Source: Kitasatospora viridis (GTDB lineage: Bacteria; Actinomycetota; Actinomycetes; Streptomycetales; Streptomycetaceae). From it: DNA of 64,000 bases. Every line of letters begins with the position of its first letter. The stretch's first letter is position 1. Below the pieces are notes generated by a model. The model was not told the DNA's origin and ran no database searches. It worked only from the letters and a program-made list of their open reading frames with translations. Of this stretch, positions 8,010-16,634 are shown in pieces. Location of the stretch: NCBI RefSeq assembly GCF_007829815.1, contig NZ_VIWT01000005.1:186001-250000 (forward strand), read 5' to 3'. The position numbers were made by a program, and so were the translations under genes.

Positions 8010-10094
8010 TTGCCCCGCCATGCCGTCCGCCGGCGCCCGCGCTCCCTGCTCGCCCTGCTGACCAGCGGCGCCCTGCTGCTCGGCGGCTCGCTCGCGGCCA
8101 CCGGCGCCGCCCGCGCCGACAGCGCCAACCTGGTGACCAACCCCGGTTTCGAGACCGGTGACCTGACCGGCTGGAGCTGCGACGCCGGCACCGCCACCGT
8201 GGTCCACTCGCCGGTGCACTCCGGCAACGACGCCCTGGCCGGCGCCGCGAGCGGCTCCGACGACGCCCAGTGCACCCAGACCGTCGCCGTGCAGCCCAAC
8301 TCCGCCTACACGCTGAGCGCCTGGGTGCAGGGCGCCTACGTCTACCTGGGCGCGCAGAACCTCGGCAACGCCGCCTGGACCCCGTCGGCCACCGGCTGGC
8401 AGCAGCTCAGCACCGGTTTCACCACCGGCGCGACCACCACCTCGGTCACCCTCTACCTGCACGGCTGGTACGGCGAGGGCAGCTACTACGCCGACGACGT
8501 GCAGCTCACCGGCCCGGCCGGCGGGGGCGGCGGCAACCAGACCCCCGCCACCCCGACCGGACTCGCCGTCACCGCCACCACCAGCTCCAGCGTCTCGCTC
8601 GCCTGGACCGAGCCGGCCACCGGCAGCGCCGCCACCGGCTACAAGGTCTACGACGGCTCGACCGCCGTAGCCACCCCGAGCACCACCTCGGCGACCCTCA
8701 CCGGCCTGGCCGCCGGCAGCACCCACAGCTACACCGTCACCGCCCTGGACGCGGCCGGCCACGAGTCCGCCCCCTCCGCCGCCGTCACCGCCACCACCCA
8801 GGGCTCCGGCGGCGGTGGCACCGCGCCCTGGCACCCCAACTACCTGGCGATCGGCAGCGTCTACACCCCCGGCCCGAACGTGGACTCGTTCTTCAGCAGC
8901 TGGGGCACCCACGGCAAGCTGCCCGACTACGGGTACGAGTACCTGGTCGGCAACGACATGCCGAACTGGGCCGCGACCACCACCACGATGGTCCAGCACT
9001 CCGAACAGCTCGGCATGACCCCGGTGCTGACGGAGTACGGCATGAACGGCAACATCGACGGCACCAGCGTCGACTGGACCAACATGCAGAACTCCGGCTG
9101 GCTCACCAGCTACTTCCAGGCCCTGAAGAACGCCGCCACCGCCGCCAACGCGGCCTCCGGCGGCAAGCCGGTCGGCTGGGTGATCGAGCCCGACATGATG
9201 GGCTACCTGCAGCAGAACTACGGCAGCGACGCCACCAAGATGGCCGCCGCGACCAGCGCCGTCTACTCCTCCGGAGTGCTCACCAGCGGCACCGACCCGG
9301 CCTTCGACAACACCCTCAAGGGCCTGGTCGAGGCGATCAGCTACACCGTCAAGAAGTACGACCCCAGCGCCTTCCTCGGCTGGGAGGTCAACACCTGGGG
9401 CGTGCGCGACGCGCTGAAGGACACCGACACCATGGGCTGGACCGCCGGCCGCCAGTCGGTGGTCAACACGGCGAACCAGGTGGCCGCCTTCCTGAAGACC
9501 GCCGACCTCGGCTACCAGGCCGACTTCGTCGCCTTCGACCAGTGGGGCCAGGACTACGGCGTGCTGCGCGACCCGAACCCGGCCGGCGACGTCCGCTACC
9601 TGAACGCCGCGCACTGGAGCAACTACCTGCTCTACGTCCAGACGATCCGTCAGGACCTCGGGCTGCCCGCCGTGCTCTGGCAGCTCGCGGTCGGCCACCT
9701 CAACTCCACGCACACCCCGAGCCCGACGTACTTCAACGCCTCCGGCACCTTCCCCGACCTGGACAACGTCACCCAGGAGCAGGCCGAGGACTCCTCCTCG
9801 ACCTTCTGGTACGGCGACTCCTTCACCTCCAGCGGAAACAACCTGGCCTTCTACTCCAGCAACCCGGGCAACGACCCCAAGGTGTCGGTGAACGGAAGCA
9901 CCGTCACCTGGGGCTCGCACCTGCCCGAGGCGGCGGCCGCCGGCGTGGTCGCCATCCTGTTCGGGGCCGGCACCGGCACCAGCACCTACGGCGTGCCGGA
10001 GACCTCCGGGGCCGACCAGACGGCGCCCGGCGACTTCGGGTACTGGGCCACCCGCACCCAGTCCTACCTGGCCGCGCCCACCCCGCTGCCGTGA
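8010..10094 (+). CDS. Secreted multidomain protein: CBM-like, fibronectin III and glycoside-hydrolase-like domain
   Basis: 694 aa from a TTG start with a perfect AGGAGG 5 nt upstream; longer in-frame starts lack such a site. A signal peptide (about 1-36: RRRPR, hydrophobic core, cleavage after ARA) sends it out of the cell. Next is a carbohydrate-binding-module-like jelly roll (about 38-170, NLVTNPGFETGDLTGW), a Gly/Pro/Thr linker, one fibronectin type III domain (about 180-270), a Gly-rich linker, and a ~400-residue C-terminal domain. That last domain is rich in aromatic residues and has motifs such as VGWVIEPDMMGY, FLGWEVNTWG and DFVAFDQWGQDYG that look like the acid-bearing strands of a TIM-barrel hydrolase. 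The enzyme family was not identified. A polysaccharide target is an inference from the modules. Confidence 0.8.
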   Translation: MPRHAVRRRPRSLLALLTSGALLLGGSLAATGAARADSANLVTNPGFETGDLTGWSCDAGTATVVHSPVHSGNDALAGAASGSDDAQCTQTVAVQPNSAYTLSAWVQGAYVYLGAQNLGNAAWTPSATGWQQLSTGFTTGATTTSVTLYLHGWYGEGSYYADDVQLTGPAGGGGGNQTPATPTGLAVTATTSSSVSLAWTEPATGSAATGYKVYDGSTAVATPSTTSATLTGLAAGSTHSYTVTALDAAGHESAPSAAVTATTQGSGGGGTAPWHPNYLAIGSVYTPGPNVDSFFSSWGTHGKLPDYGYEYLVGNDMPNWAATTTTMVQHSEQLGMTPVLTEYGMNGNIDGTSVDWTNMQNSGWLTSYFQALKNAATAANAASGGKPVGWVIEPDMMGYLQQNYGSDATKMAAATSAVYSSGVLTSGTDPAFDNTLKGLVEAISYTVKKYDPSAFLGWEVNTWGVRDALKDTDTMGWTAGRQSVVNTANQVAAFLKTADLGYQADFVAFDQWGQDYGVLRDPNPAGDVRYLNAAHWSNYLLYVQTIRQDLGLPAVLWQLAVGHLNSTHTPSPTYFNASGTFPDLDNVTQEQAEDSSSTFWYGDSFTSSGNNLAFYSSNPGNDPKVSVNGSTVTWGSHLPEAAAAGVVAILFGAGTGTSTYGVPETSGADQTAPGDFGYWATRTQSYLAAPTPLP

Positions 10095-10117
10095 TGCTCC
10101 GTCAATAGGATTAACAC

Positions 10118-10149
10118 GGTGCCCCCGTACCGCGCGGTGCGGGGGCACC
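10118..10149 (+). terminator. Hairpin terminator after the secreted hydrolase-like gene
   Basis: Inverted repeat with 10-bp arms (10118-10127, 10140-10149). The 12-nt loop is itself partly self-complementary, so the stem can extend. It lies 24 bp after the stop at 10094. Confidence 0.7.
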
Positions 10150-10176
10150 CGCCGGTCCGGACCGCAGACTGCCGTC

Positions 10177-11241
10177 ATGGAGCGATCGAGCAGGGGCGGC
10201 CGCCCGGTGGCGCCCGGGCTGCAACGCGCGGCCGGGTACACCTGGCGGCTGCTGGTGCTGGCCGCAGCGCTCTACCTGGTGCTGCTGGTGCTCGGCCGGC
10301 TGGTGCTGCCGGTGGTGGCGGTCTTCGTCGCGCTGGTGTTCACCTCGGTGCTGCGCCCGGTGGCCGACCTGGCGGCCCGCCGACTGCCCCGCTCGCTGGC
10401 CGTCGCGGTGGCGGTGCTCGGCTCCCTGCTGCTGCTCGCCGGGCTGCTCGCGGGCATCGGCGCCTCGGTGGCCGACCAGTGGAACAGCCTGGTCAACGAG
10501 TTCCGCGGCGGCGTCGGGCGGATCGAGCACTGGCTGGAGGGCGCGCCGTTCCACGTCCGCCCGCAGACCGCCACCCAGCTGCAGAACAAGCTCGGCTCCT
10601 ACCTGTCCGCGCACAAGGCCACCCTGATCAACACCGCGGTCAGCCAGGCGGGGAAGGTGGTGGAGGCGGCCACCGGCGCGGCGCTGGCACTGTTCTGCTC
10701 GATCTTCTTCACCCACTCCGGCGACCGGATGTGGGCCTGGCTGCTGGGCCAGCTCCCGTCCGGCGTCCGCGGCACCTGGGACCGCGGCGGGCGGACCGCC
10801 TGGCGCACCTTCGCCGGCTACACCCGCGGCATCGTGATCGTCGCGGCCAGCAACGCGGTGCTGGTCGGCATCGCGCTGGCGCTGCTGCGGGTGCCGCTGG
10901 TGGTGCCGCTGGTGGTGCTGGAGTTCTTCGCCACCCTGGTGCCGCTGATCGGCTCGCCGATCGCGATGGTGATCGCGGCGGTGGTGGCGCTGGCTTCGCG
11001 CGGGCCGGTGACGGCGGCGGTCGTGCTCGTCCTGATCGTGGTGATCGGCCAGATCGAGGGCCACGTGCTGCACCCGGTGGTGATGAGCTGGGCGATCCGG
11101 ATCCACCCGGTGGCGGTGGCGCTCTCGGTGATCGCCGGCGGCATCCTGGCCGGGGTGATCGGCGCGGTGGTGGCGCTGCCGCTGGTCTCGGTGCTCTGGG
11201 CGGTGATCAGCGAACTGCGGGCGGGAGGTGACGACCCGTGA
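10177..11241 (+). CDS. AI-2E family (PerM/TqsA-like) membrane permease
   Basis: 354 aa integral membrane protein with the family's layout: two or three N-terminal membrane helices (about 25-105), a soluble stretch (about 110-165), then four or five more helices. Family-like motifs include FAGYTRGIVIVAASNAVLVGIAL and IGQIEGHVLHPVVMSW, the latter matching the conserved Q-x-E/D...HP segment. Members export or import small signals or act as Na/H antiporters, and most actinomycete members are uncharacterised. It overlaps the following HIT gene by 4 bp, so the two are co-translated. The functional link between them is unknown. Confidence 0.88.
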   Translation: MERSSRGGRPVAPGLQRAAGYTWRLLVLAAALYLVLLVLGRLVLPVVAVFVALVFTSVLRPVADLAARRLPRSLAVAVAVLGSLLLLAGLLAGIGASVADQWNSLVNEFRGGVGRIEHWLEGAPFHVRPQTATQLQNKLGSYLSAHKATLINTAVSQAGKVVEAATGAALALFCSIFFTHSGDRMWAWLLGQLPSGVRGTWDRGGRTAWRTFAGYTRGIVIVAASNAVLVGIALALLRVPLVVPLVVLEFFATLVPLIGSPIAMVIAAVVALASRGPVTAAVVLVLIVVIGQIEGHVLHPVVMSWAIRIHPVAVALSVIAGGILAGVIGAVVALPLVSVLWAVISELRAGGDDP

Positions 11242-11660
11242 CCGGCTGCCTGTTCTGCTCCTTCGTGGCGGATCCGGCCGGCTCGGACCTGGTGGAGGTG
11301 CACCGCGACGAGGTGGCGCTGGCGTTCCTGGACCACCGGCCGCTCTTCCCCGGGCACCTGCTGGTGGTGCCGGTGCGTCACGTGGCGGTGCTGACCGAGC
11401 TGCCGGCCGAGCTGACCGGTCCGTTCTTCGAGCGGGTGCGCCGGCTCACCGCGGCGGTGGAGGAGGGCACCGGCGCGCGGGGCTCGTTCGTGGCGATGAA
11501 CAACCGGGTCAGCCAGTCGGTGCCGCACCTGCACGTGCACGTGGTGCCGCGCAACCCGAAGGACGGGCTGCGCGGCTTCTTCTGGCCGCGCACCCGCTAC
11601 CCGGACCGGGCCGCGGCCGAACGGGTGGCGGCCGCCGTGCGGGCCGCGCTGCGGCCGTGA
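11238..11660 (+). CDS. HIT-family nucleotide hydrolase/transferase
   Basis: 140 aa with a histidine-triad active site (SVPHLHVHVVPR, the HxHxHxx motif, at about 95-106). It also has an N-terminal CLFC...FLDHRPLFPGHLLVVPVRHV segment typical of Hint/Fhit-like proteins, in which the first cysteines may bind zinc. These enzymes hydrolyse AMP- or nucleotidyl-linked substrates. The GTG start lies inside the stop of the AI-2E gene. A second, different HIT protein is encoded at 37193-37699. Confidence 0.9.
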   Translation: MTGCLFCSFVADPAGSDLVEVHRDEVALAFLDHRPLFPGHLLVVPVRHVAVLTELPAELTGPFFERVRRLTAAVEEGTGARGSFVAMNNRVSQSVPHLHVHVVPRNPKDGLRGFFWPRTRYPDRAAAERVAAAVRAALRP

Positions 11661-11670
11661 GCCGCGGCTG

Positions 11671-11985
11671 CTACCCGGCCGGGACCGGGGCCGGCAGCGG
11701 CGTCGGGGCCAGCGGGCGCGGGGCGGGGGCGACCAGTTGCGGGTCGACGGTGAGCAGCGCCACCCCGAGCGGTTCGGCGAGCTCGCGCAGCGCGGTCGGG
11801 CACAGGGTGGTCCAGGGCTGCTCCGGGCCGAGCGCGGCGCCGAGCCGCTCGACGGTGCTGAAGGCGACGGCGGTGCGCTCGCCCAGCGGGGTGCGGAAGA
11901 GGCGGAGGGTGAGACCCGCCGGACCGGGCCTGACCGGGATGACTAGCTCGGGTTCCTCGGCGCCGGTGGTGCTGCGCTGGTCCAT
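11671..11985 (-). CDS. SAV_915-like small protein
   Basis: 104 aa from the ATG at 11985, which has GGAG 8 nt upstream; the frame is open further 5' but without a ribosome site. The sequence (ELVIPVRPGPAGLTLRLFRTPLGERTAVAFSTVERL...LGPEQPWTTLCPTALRELAEPLGVALLTVDP) matches my memory of the small streptomycete family called SAV_915, which is related in style to SseB-like domains. Function is not known. It is likely cytoplasmic, with no signal or membrane segment. The C-terminal 25 residues are Pro/Ala-rich. It converges with the HIT gene, with only 10 bp between the stops. Confidence 0.72.
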   Translation of the reverse strand: MDQRSTTGAEEPELVIPVRPGPAGLTLRLFRTPLGERTAVAFSTVERLGAALGPEQPWTTLCPTALRELAEPLGVALLTVDPQLVAPAPRPLAPTPLPAPVPAG

Positions 11986-12135
11986 GGCTGCTCCAGGAGC
12001 GGTTCTAAGGTGCGGTTCGGGCCTCGCGGCGGCGGGGCGCCCATCGACGCTAACCCCGCCACCGGCCACCCGGCGCCCGCTCCTGACGGCTCCTTGACCC
12101 CGCCGCCCGGGGTGTTGACACGGCCTTGACGCAGG

Positions 12136-13611
12136 TCAGTACACGCAGGGGATGCTGCCGCCCTCGACCGCGTTGCCGCTGAACTCGTCGGCGATCGAAT
12201 CGCCGCTGGGGCTGCTGGTGGGGCCGGCGGTGGAGCTGCCGGTCGCGTCGTCCGTGCTGTCGGCGCCGGCTCCGGCGGAGGCGGTGGGGCCGTCCGAGGC
12301 GCCGGACGTCGGGTCCGCCGACGTTGCGGACAGGGACGGCGACGGCTCGGCCGAGGACGTCGGCGCATCCGGGGACGAGGACGGGGACGAGGTGGGCGCG
12401 GCCGGGCTGGCGTCGGCGTACCCGATGGTCTGCTTCACCTGGGCGCGGATCTTGTCCACGTCGACGATGTTCACGTCCCCGTCGCCGCCGCCCAGGTCGG
12501 GCTGGCTGATCACCGAGCCGAGGGTGTTGAACTCGACGTTGCCGCCCGTCAGGTTCGGCACCTGCTGGGCGAAGTCGAGCACGTTCCAGCTGCTGTCGAT
12601 CACCACGTCCTTCTTCACCGCGTCCAGCAGGCTCTGCATCTTGCCCAGGTCGCCGAAGACGCCCTGGTCCTTGAGCTTCTTGGTCACCCCGGCCAGGAAG
12701 GCCTGCTGACGGTGCGTCCGGTCCAGGTCGCCGTTGGGCAGGTTGTAGCGCTGGCGGACGAAGGAGAGCGCCTGGGCGGCGTTCAGCTGCTGCGGCCCGG
12801 CCGGGAAGTCGGCACCCGAGCCGTGGCCGGCCCGGGTCGCGGTGCGCGCCACGATCGGGTCCTTGACCGCCTTCTTCAGGCAGACCTCGATCGGGCCGAG
12901 CGCCTGGGCCACGTCGTAGAAGCCGATCAGGTTGACCTCGGCGAAGTGGTCGATCGGCACCTGGAGCATGTTCTGCACCGTCAGCAGGGTGGCCTGCCGC
13001 CCGGCCTCGCGGCTCTGGTGCTCCAACTCCACCGGATCGGTGACCCCCTTCGCGGTCAGCTCCTTGACGGCCTGGTACTTCGCCCGGTCGTAGGCCTCCT
13101 TGACCTTGTGCTTGCCGAGCTTCGGCTGCCCCGGGGCGTTGATCAGGTCGACGTAGTCGTCGCGCGGGATGGAGAAGGCCTCGACCTTGCCGCCGTTGGC
13201 CGGGATGTGCATGAGGATCAGCGTGTTGGTGTTGTAGCCGCCGATGTCCGAGGTGGAGCCGGCGTGCAGGTCGTTCTGCAGCACGTCCGAGGGCAGCGCG
13301 TTGCCGTCCTGGTCTCGCCGGCTGTCCAGCCCGATCAGCAGCAGGTTGACCGAGTTGTCCAGGTGGCCGGCGCTGTCGGTGGGGCGCGGCGGGGCCGCCT
13401 GCTTGACCGGGGCGAGCGCGTCGGAGGTGGTGATCCCGGTGGTGAGCGAGTGGAAGGTGTACCAGCTGAACCCGCAGGTGCCGAAGACGGCCAGCGAGAC
13501 GCCGAGCACCAGGGTGCGCCCGGCCAGGGCGATCGGCGCGGTGCGCCGCCGCTGCCGACGGGTGCTCCGCGGCGCCTCGTCCTCGGCCGTGCTCGGGTCC
13601 TGCTCGCTCAT
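12136..13611 (-). CDS. LytR-CpsA-Psr (LCP) family cell-wall glycopolymer ligase
   Basis: 491 aa. A basic cytoplasmic N-terminus (TRRQRRR) precedes one membrane helix (about 28-48), followed by the extracytoplasmic LCP domain (about 85-275). The domain has NLLLIGLDSRRD, NTNTLILMHIPANGG...FSIPRDDYVD and AQALSFVRQRYNLPNGDLDRTHRQQAFL, the Arg/Asp residues that bind the polyprenyl pyrophosphate substrate. LCP enzymes attach teichoic-acid-like or other glycopolymers to peptidoglycan. A long Ser/Pro/Thr/Ala-rich tail (about 385-475) ends in GSIPCVY. The tail is probably an extended wall-spanning or glycosylated linker. It diverges from the AIM24 gene across a 301-bp gap with an AT-rich inverted repeat. 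Confidence 0.93.
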   Translation of the reverse strand: MSEQDPSTAEDEAPRSTRRQRRRTAPIALAGRTLVLGVSLAVFGTCGFSWYTFHSLTTGITTSDALAPVKQAAPPRPTDSAGHLDNSVNLLLIGLDSRRDQDGNALPSDVLQNDLHAGSTSDIGGYNTNTLILMHIPANGGKVEAFSIPRDDYVDLINAPGQPKLGKHKVKEAYDRAKYQAVKELTAKGVTDPVELEHQSREAGRQATLLTVQNMLQVPIDHFAEVNLIGFYDVAQALGPIEVCLKKAVKDPIVARTATRAGHGSGADFPAGPQQLNAAQALSFVRQRYNLPNGDLDRTHRQQAFLAGVTKKLKDQGVFGDLGKMQSLLDAVKKDVVIDSSWNVLDFAQQVPNLTGGNVEFNTLGSVISQPDLGGGDGDVNIVDVDKIRAQVKQTIGYADASPAAPTSSPSSSPDAPTSSAEPSPSLSATSADPTSGASDGPTASAGAGADSTDDATGSSTAGPTSSPSGDSIADEFSGNAVEGGSIPCVY

Positions 13612-13718
13612 CGGTCCTCCTCAGTCCCCGGGACCCTCCCGGGTGGCTGTGCTGGGGGCACCGCGGATCCCGGGGCCCCCACCTACAACTCAGACGCGGG
13701 CCGGGAGCGGTTGGTGGC

Positions 13719-13794
13719 GTGCGGAGGAAAAATAATTCATACAGGAAGGTTTTCCTCACGGTATGTCAGAAAATGGTCAAGGGATCCTCCGCAC
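13719..13794. repeat. AT-rich nested inverted repeat between divergent LCP and AIM24 genes
   Basis: Within the 301-bp gap 13612-13912, perfect 10-bp arms GTGCGGAGGA (13719-13728) and TCCTCCGCAC (13785-13794) enclose a 56-bp core that is only ~38% G+C by my count. Inside it are CATAC/GTATG (13738-13742, 13761-13765) and AGGAA/TTCCT (13743-13747, 13752-13756). It could be a promoter/operator complex for one or both genes, or a small mobile-element remnant; no target-site duplication is visible. The remainder of the gap holds no gene. Confidence 0.7.
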
Positions 13795-13912
13795 TCTGTA
13801 CCGATCCCGTCCCGAACGGCTGGACCGTGCTCACGACTGGGCACAATGGCCGTCAGCGGGGGGAGCCCGCGCAAGTCGCCGGCCGGCACGGCCGGAGCCA
13901 GGGGGTGGTGTG

Positions 13913-14671
13913 ATGCAGGCCGAGGTCAAGGGCAGCACGATGCCGGTGCTGGAGATCCAGCTGGCGCCGGGGGAGCAGGTGGTCTCCGCGCACGGCGAGC
14001 TCTCCTGGATGACCGCCAACATCCAGATGTCGCAGACCACCAACAGCGGCGGGCCGCGCGGCGGCGGACTGCTCGGCACGCTCAAGCGGGCGGTCAGCGG
14101 CGGCGGGATCTTCCTGACCCGCTACCAGGCGCACGGCAGCGCCGGGCTGGTGGCCTTCGCCGCCAAGGTGCCCGGGCACATCGTGCCGGTGGACGTGGCG
14201 CCCGGGCGCGCGGTGCTGGTGCACCGGCACGGCTGGGTCTGCGGCACCCCGGGCATCACCCCGACGATCGCCCTCCAGCAGTCCTTCCGGGGCGGGTTGT
14301 GGGGTGGCGACGGTTTCGTGCTGCAGCGCCTGGAGGGCCAGGGGCGGGCCTGGATCGAGCTCTCCGGCGAGCTGACCCAGTACACCCTCGGGGCCGGCCA
14401 GACCATGCTGGTGCACCCCGGCCACGTCGGGATGTTCGACGAGTCGGTGCAGTTCACCATCACCACCGTGCCCGGCATCGCGAACAAGATCTTCGGCGGC
14501 GACGGCTACCACCTGGTCGCGCTCACCGGGCCCGGCCAGATCTGGCTGCAGAGCATGCCGCTGCCCAACCTGGCGCACGCCCTGGAGCCCTACCTGGCCC
14601 GCGACGGCGCGACGGCCGCGGCCGAGGGCGCGGGGCTCGGCGGGATCGTCGGCGGGATCATGCGAGGCTGA
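13913..14671 (+). CDS. AIM24-family (TIGR00266-like) protein
   Basis: 252 aa from the ATG at 13913, preceded by a GGGGGTGG ribosome site. The whole protein matches the AIM24 beta-sandwich family: an N-terminal IQLAPGEQVVSAHGELSWM, a Gly-rich insertion (SGGPRGGGLLGTLKRAVSGG), FLTRYQAHGSAGLVAFAAKVPGHIVPVDV, and LTGPGQIWLQSMPLPNLAHAL near the C-terminus. Bacterial members are soluble and poorly understood; mitochondrial AIM24 affects inner-membrane organisation. The C-terminal Gly-rich end (GGIVGGIMRG) is common in the family. It is transcribed away from the LCP gene and followed by an unrelated gene 79 bp downstream. Confidence 0.88.
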   Translation: MQAEVKGSTMPVLEIQLAPGEQVVSAHGELSWMTANIQMSQTTNSGGPRGGGLLGTLKRAVSGGGIFLTRYQAHGSAGLVAFAAKVPGHIVPVDVAPGRAVLVHRHGWVCGTPGITPTIALQQSFRGGLWGGDGFVLQRLEGQGRAWIELSGELTQYTLGAGQTMLVHPGHVGMFDESVQFTITTVPGIANKIFGGDGYHLVALTGPGQIWLQSMPLPNLAHALEPYLARDGATAAAEGAGLGGIVGGIMRG

Positions 14672-14750
14672 GACCGCCCGGTCGGCGCGGGCGTATGCTC
14701 CCCCGCAGGAGGCGGCTGGAAGCGTGCCGCCCGCCCGAAACGGAGTCGCC

Positions 14751-15299
14751 GTGACCCTGACCGTGCCCCTCGTCCCGATCACCGCCACGGAGTTGGACTC
14801 ACTGACCCCGGACCGGCTGCTCGCCCGCTCGGTCTCGCTGATCATCCGTCAGTTCGCGGTGGCCGGGCCGGAGCGGAGCAAGGAGATCGTGGCCGGCCTG
14901 GACCCGGTGCGCGGCGCGCTGTTCGGCTACTGGGTGCTGCACACGCACGGCGGCAACGCGCTGACCGGCTTCTGCGCCGAGCTCCCGCACCGCACGGTGG
15001 ACCCGGACTTCTGGGCGCTCACCGAGCGCAGCCTGCTGGCGCTCGGCGACGGGCCGCTGCTGGAGGTGTTCCGCCGCTTCCAGCGGGAGATCAGCCGGGC
15101 CCAGTCGGCCTACCGGGCCAGCACGCCGGTGCGGGGCGACTGGGACGGCACCACCACCGGGCGGATGCTGGACCTGCTGGACCGGACGGCGATGCGCGAG
15201 CTGGACACCGCCTACCGCGCCGCGGTGCCCGACTCGCTGGCCCGGCTGGGTGCGTACATCCGCCGCAACGGCACCGCGCTGTTCGACGTGGCGGCCTGA
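14751..15299 (+). CDS. Conserved hypothetical protein (possibly DUF4375/DMP19-like)
   Basis: 182 aa from the GTG at 14751, which has CGGAG 5 nt upstream; an earlier in-frame GTG at 14724 lacks a good site. The protein looks all-alpha and soluble, with segments DSLTPDRLLARSVSLIIRQF, LFGYWVLHTHGGNALTGFCAELPHR and FRRFQREISRAQSAYRAS. The central N-G-G/F pattern with flanking helices faintly resembles DUF4375 (DMP19-type) proteins, but I would not rely on that. It stands between AIM24 and the MFS gene, with no evident operon partner. Codon use is normal for the region. Confidence 0.6.
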   Translation: MTLTVPLVPITATELDSLTPDRLLARSVSLIIRQFAVAGPERSKEIVAGLDPVRGALFGYWVLHTHGGNALTGFCAELPHRTVDPDFWALTERSLLALGDGPLLEVFRRFQREISRAQSAYRASTPVRGDWDGTTTGRMLDLLDRTAMRELDTAYRAAVPDSLARLGAYIRRNGTALFDVAA

Positions 15300-15342
15300 G
15301 GCGGCACTCGTCGGCTCGCCGGGACGCGGCGGTCGGCATCGG

Positions 15343-16545
15343 TCACCGGGTGGCCGTCGTGCGCTGCGGCGGCACCACCGAGCCGGCTCCGGCGGTCGGC
15401 CCGGGTGAGACCTGACGGACCGTCAGGATCGTGGCCAGGGCGACCACTCCGGCCAGCGCCGGCACCGCGGCGGGACCGCCGAGGGAGAGGGCCAGGCCGC
15501 CGGCCGCGCCGCCGATCGCCACCCCGAGGTACTGCGCGGAGAAGTGCAACCCGAGTGCCTGCGTGCGCTGTTGGGGTGCCAGGGCAGCCAATCGGGTCTG
15601 CTGGCCGATGCCGCCGGACCACCAGGCGGCGCCGAAGGCGAAGAGCAGCGGGAAGGCGATGACCCCGGTCACCGCCGGCCGGGGCACGAGGGTGGCGAGG
15701 GTGAGCGCCGCGAGCAGGCCGGCGATCACCAGCAGCGCGGTGCGCAGCACGACGGCGAGCGAGCGGCGGGCCAGCACGGCGTGGATCAGCCGGCCCGCGA
15801 GGAAGCCGCCCGCGCCGAAGACGATCATCAGCGCGGCCAAGCCGTCGCCGCCGAAGCCGGTGGCGCGCCGGGCGACCGGGGCGAGGTAGGTGTAGAGGGC
15901 GTAGGCGGCCAGGAAGAGCCCGAGCGTGCCGGCCAGGCCCCAGCGGATCGGCGGGCGGCGCAGCAGGCCGAGGCGTCCGGCGCCGCCGGCGGGGGAGCCC
16001 GGCACCTCGGGCAGGCCGAGTGCGACGGCCGCCGCGGTGAGCAGGCCGAGTCCGGCGACGAAGCAGAAGGCGGCCCGCCAGCCGAGCGCGGCGCCGACCA
16101 CGGTGCCGATCGGCGCGCCCAGGGTGAGCGCGATCGCGTTGCCGCCCGCGGTGACGGCGATCGCCCGGGGGAGTTCCCCGGGCCCGCAGAGTGCGGCTGC
16201 AGTGGCGGCGGCCGGTGCGGCGAAGAGCGCGGCGCCCACCGCGGCGAGCACCCGGGCGCCGGCCAGCGCGGCCACGTCGGGTGCGGCGGCGGCGACCAGG
16301 TTGGCCGCGGCGAAGGCTAACGCGGCGCCGATCAGCAGCCGCTTCGGGCGCACGCCCTGGAGTAGGCCGATCAGCGGCGGCCCGGCGAGCGCGTAGACCA
16401 GGGCGAAGACGGTGACCAGCTGCCCGCCGACCGCGACCGAGGTGTGCAGGTCGTGCGCGACGTCCGGGAGCACCCCGGCGATCACGTAGCCCTCGGTCCC
16501 GACCGTGAACGTGCCGAGGGCCAGGAGGTAGATCCGTGGATTCAT
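15343..16545 (-). CDS. MFS drug-type exporter (DHA1-like)
   Basis: 400 aa from the ATG at 16545 (an in-frame TTG lies 15 nt upstream). Twelve predicted membrane helices with the family's marks: LLALGTFTVGTEGYVIAGVLPDVAHDL in helix 1 (the DHA1 efflux pattern), a PLIGLLQGVRPKRLLIGAAL loop in place of the usual GxLaDrxGRk motif A, and GGNAIALTLGAPIGTVVGAALGWRAAFCFVAG (motif C region). It probably exports a drug or metabolite by proton antiport. It diverges from an ArsR-type repressor 89 bp away, which is the likely regulator. Confidence 0.88.
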   Translation of the reverse strand: MNPRIYLLALGTFTVGTEGYVIAGVLPDVAHDLHTSVAVGGQLVTVFALVYALAGPPLIGLLQGVRPKRLLIGAALAFAAANLVAAAAPDVAALAGARVLAAVGAALFAAPAAATAAALCGPGELPRAIAVTAGGNAIALTLGAPIGTVVGAALGWRAAFCFVAGLGLLTAAAVALGLPEVPGSPAGGAGRLGLLRRPPIRWGLAGTLGLFLAAYALYTYLAPVARRATGFGGDGLAALMIVFGAGGFLAGRLIHAVLARRSLAVVLRTALLVIAGLLAALTLATLVPRPAVTGVIAFPLLFAFGAAWWSGGIGQQTRLAALAPQQRTQALGLHFSAQYLGVAIGGAAGGLALSLGGPAAVPALAGVVALATILTVRQVSPGPTAGAGSVVPPQRTTATR

Positions 16546-16634
16546 GGTCCGACGGTACAAGAATCATTGAACCATTGGAAGGCGGGTTGGCGTAATCTGG
16601 CGGAGCATCACCCCGCGTCACGAGAAGGCCTGCC

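Noticed and set aside
7953..10241. A 762-codon minus-strand frame opposite the secreted hydrolase-like gene
   Set aside because: Typical antisense shadow in high-G+C DNA: mostly Gly/Val/Ala/Arg, no domain, no ribosome site, while the plus frame has a signal peptide and recognisable modules.
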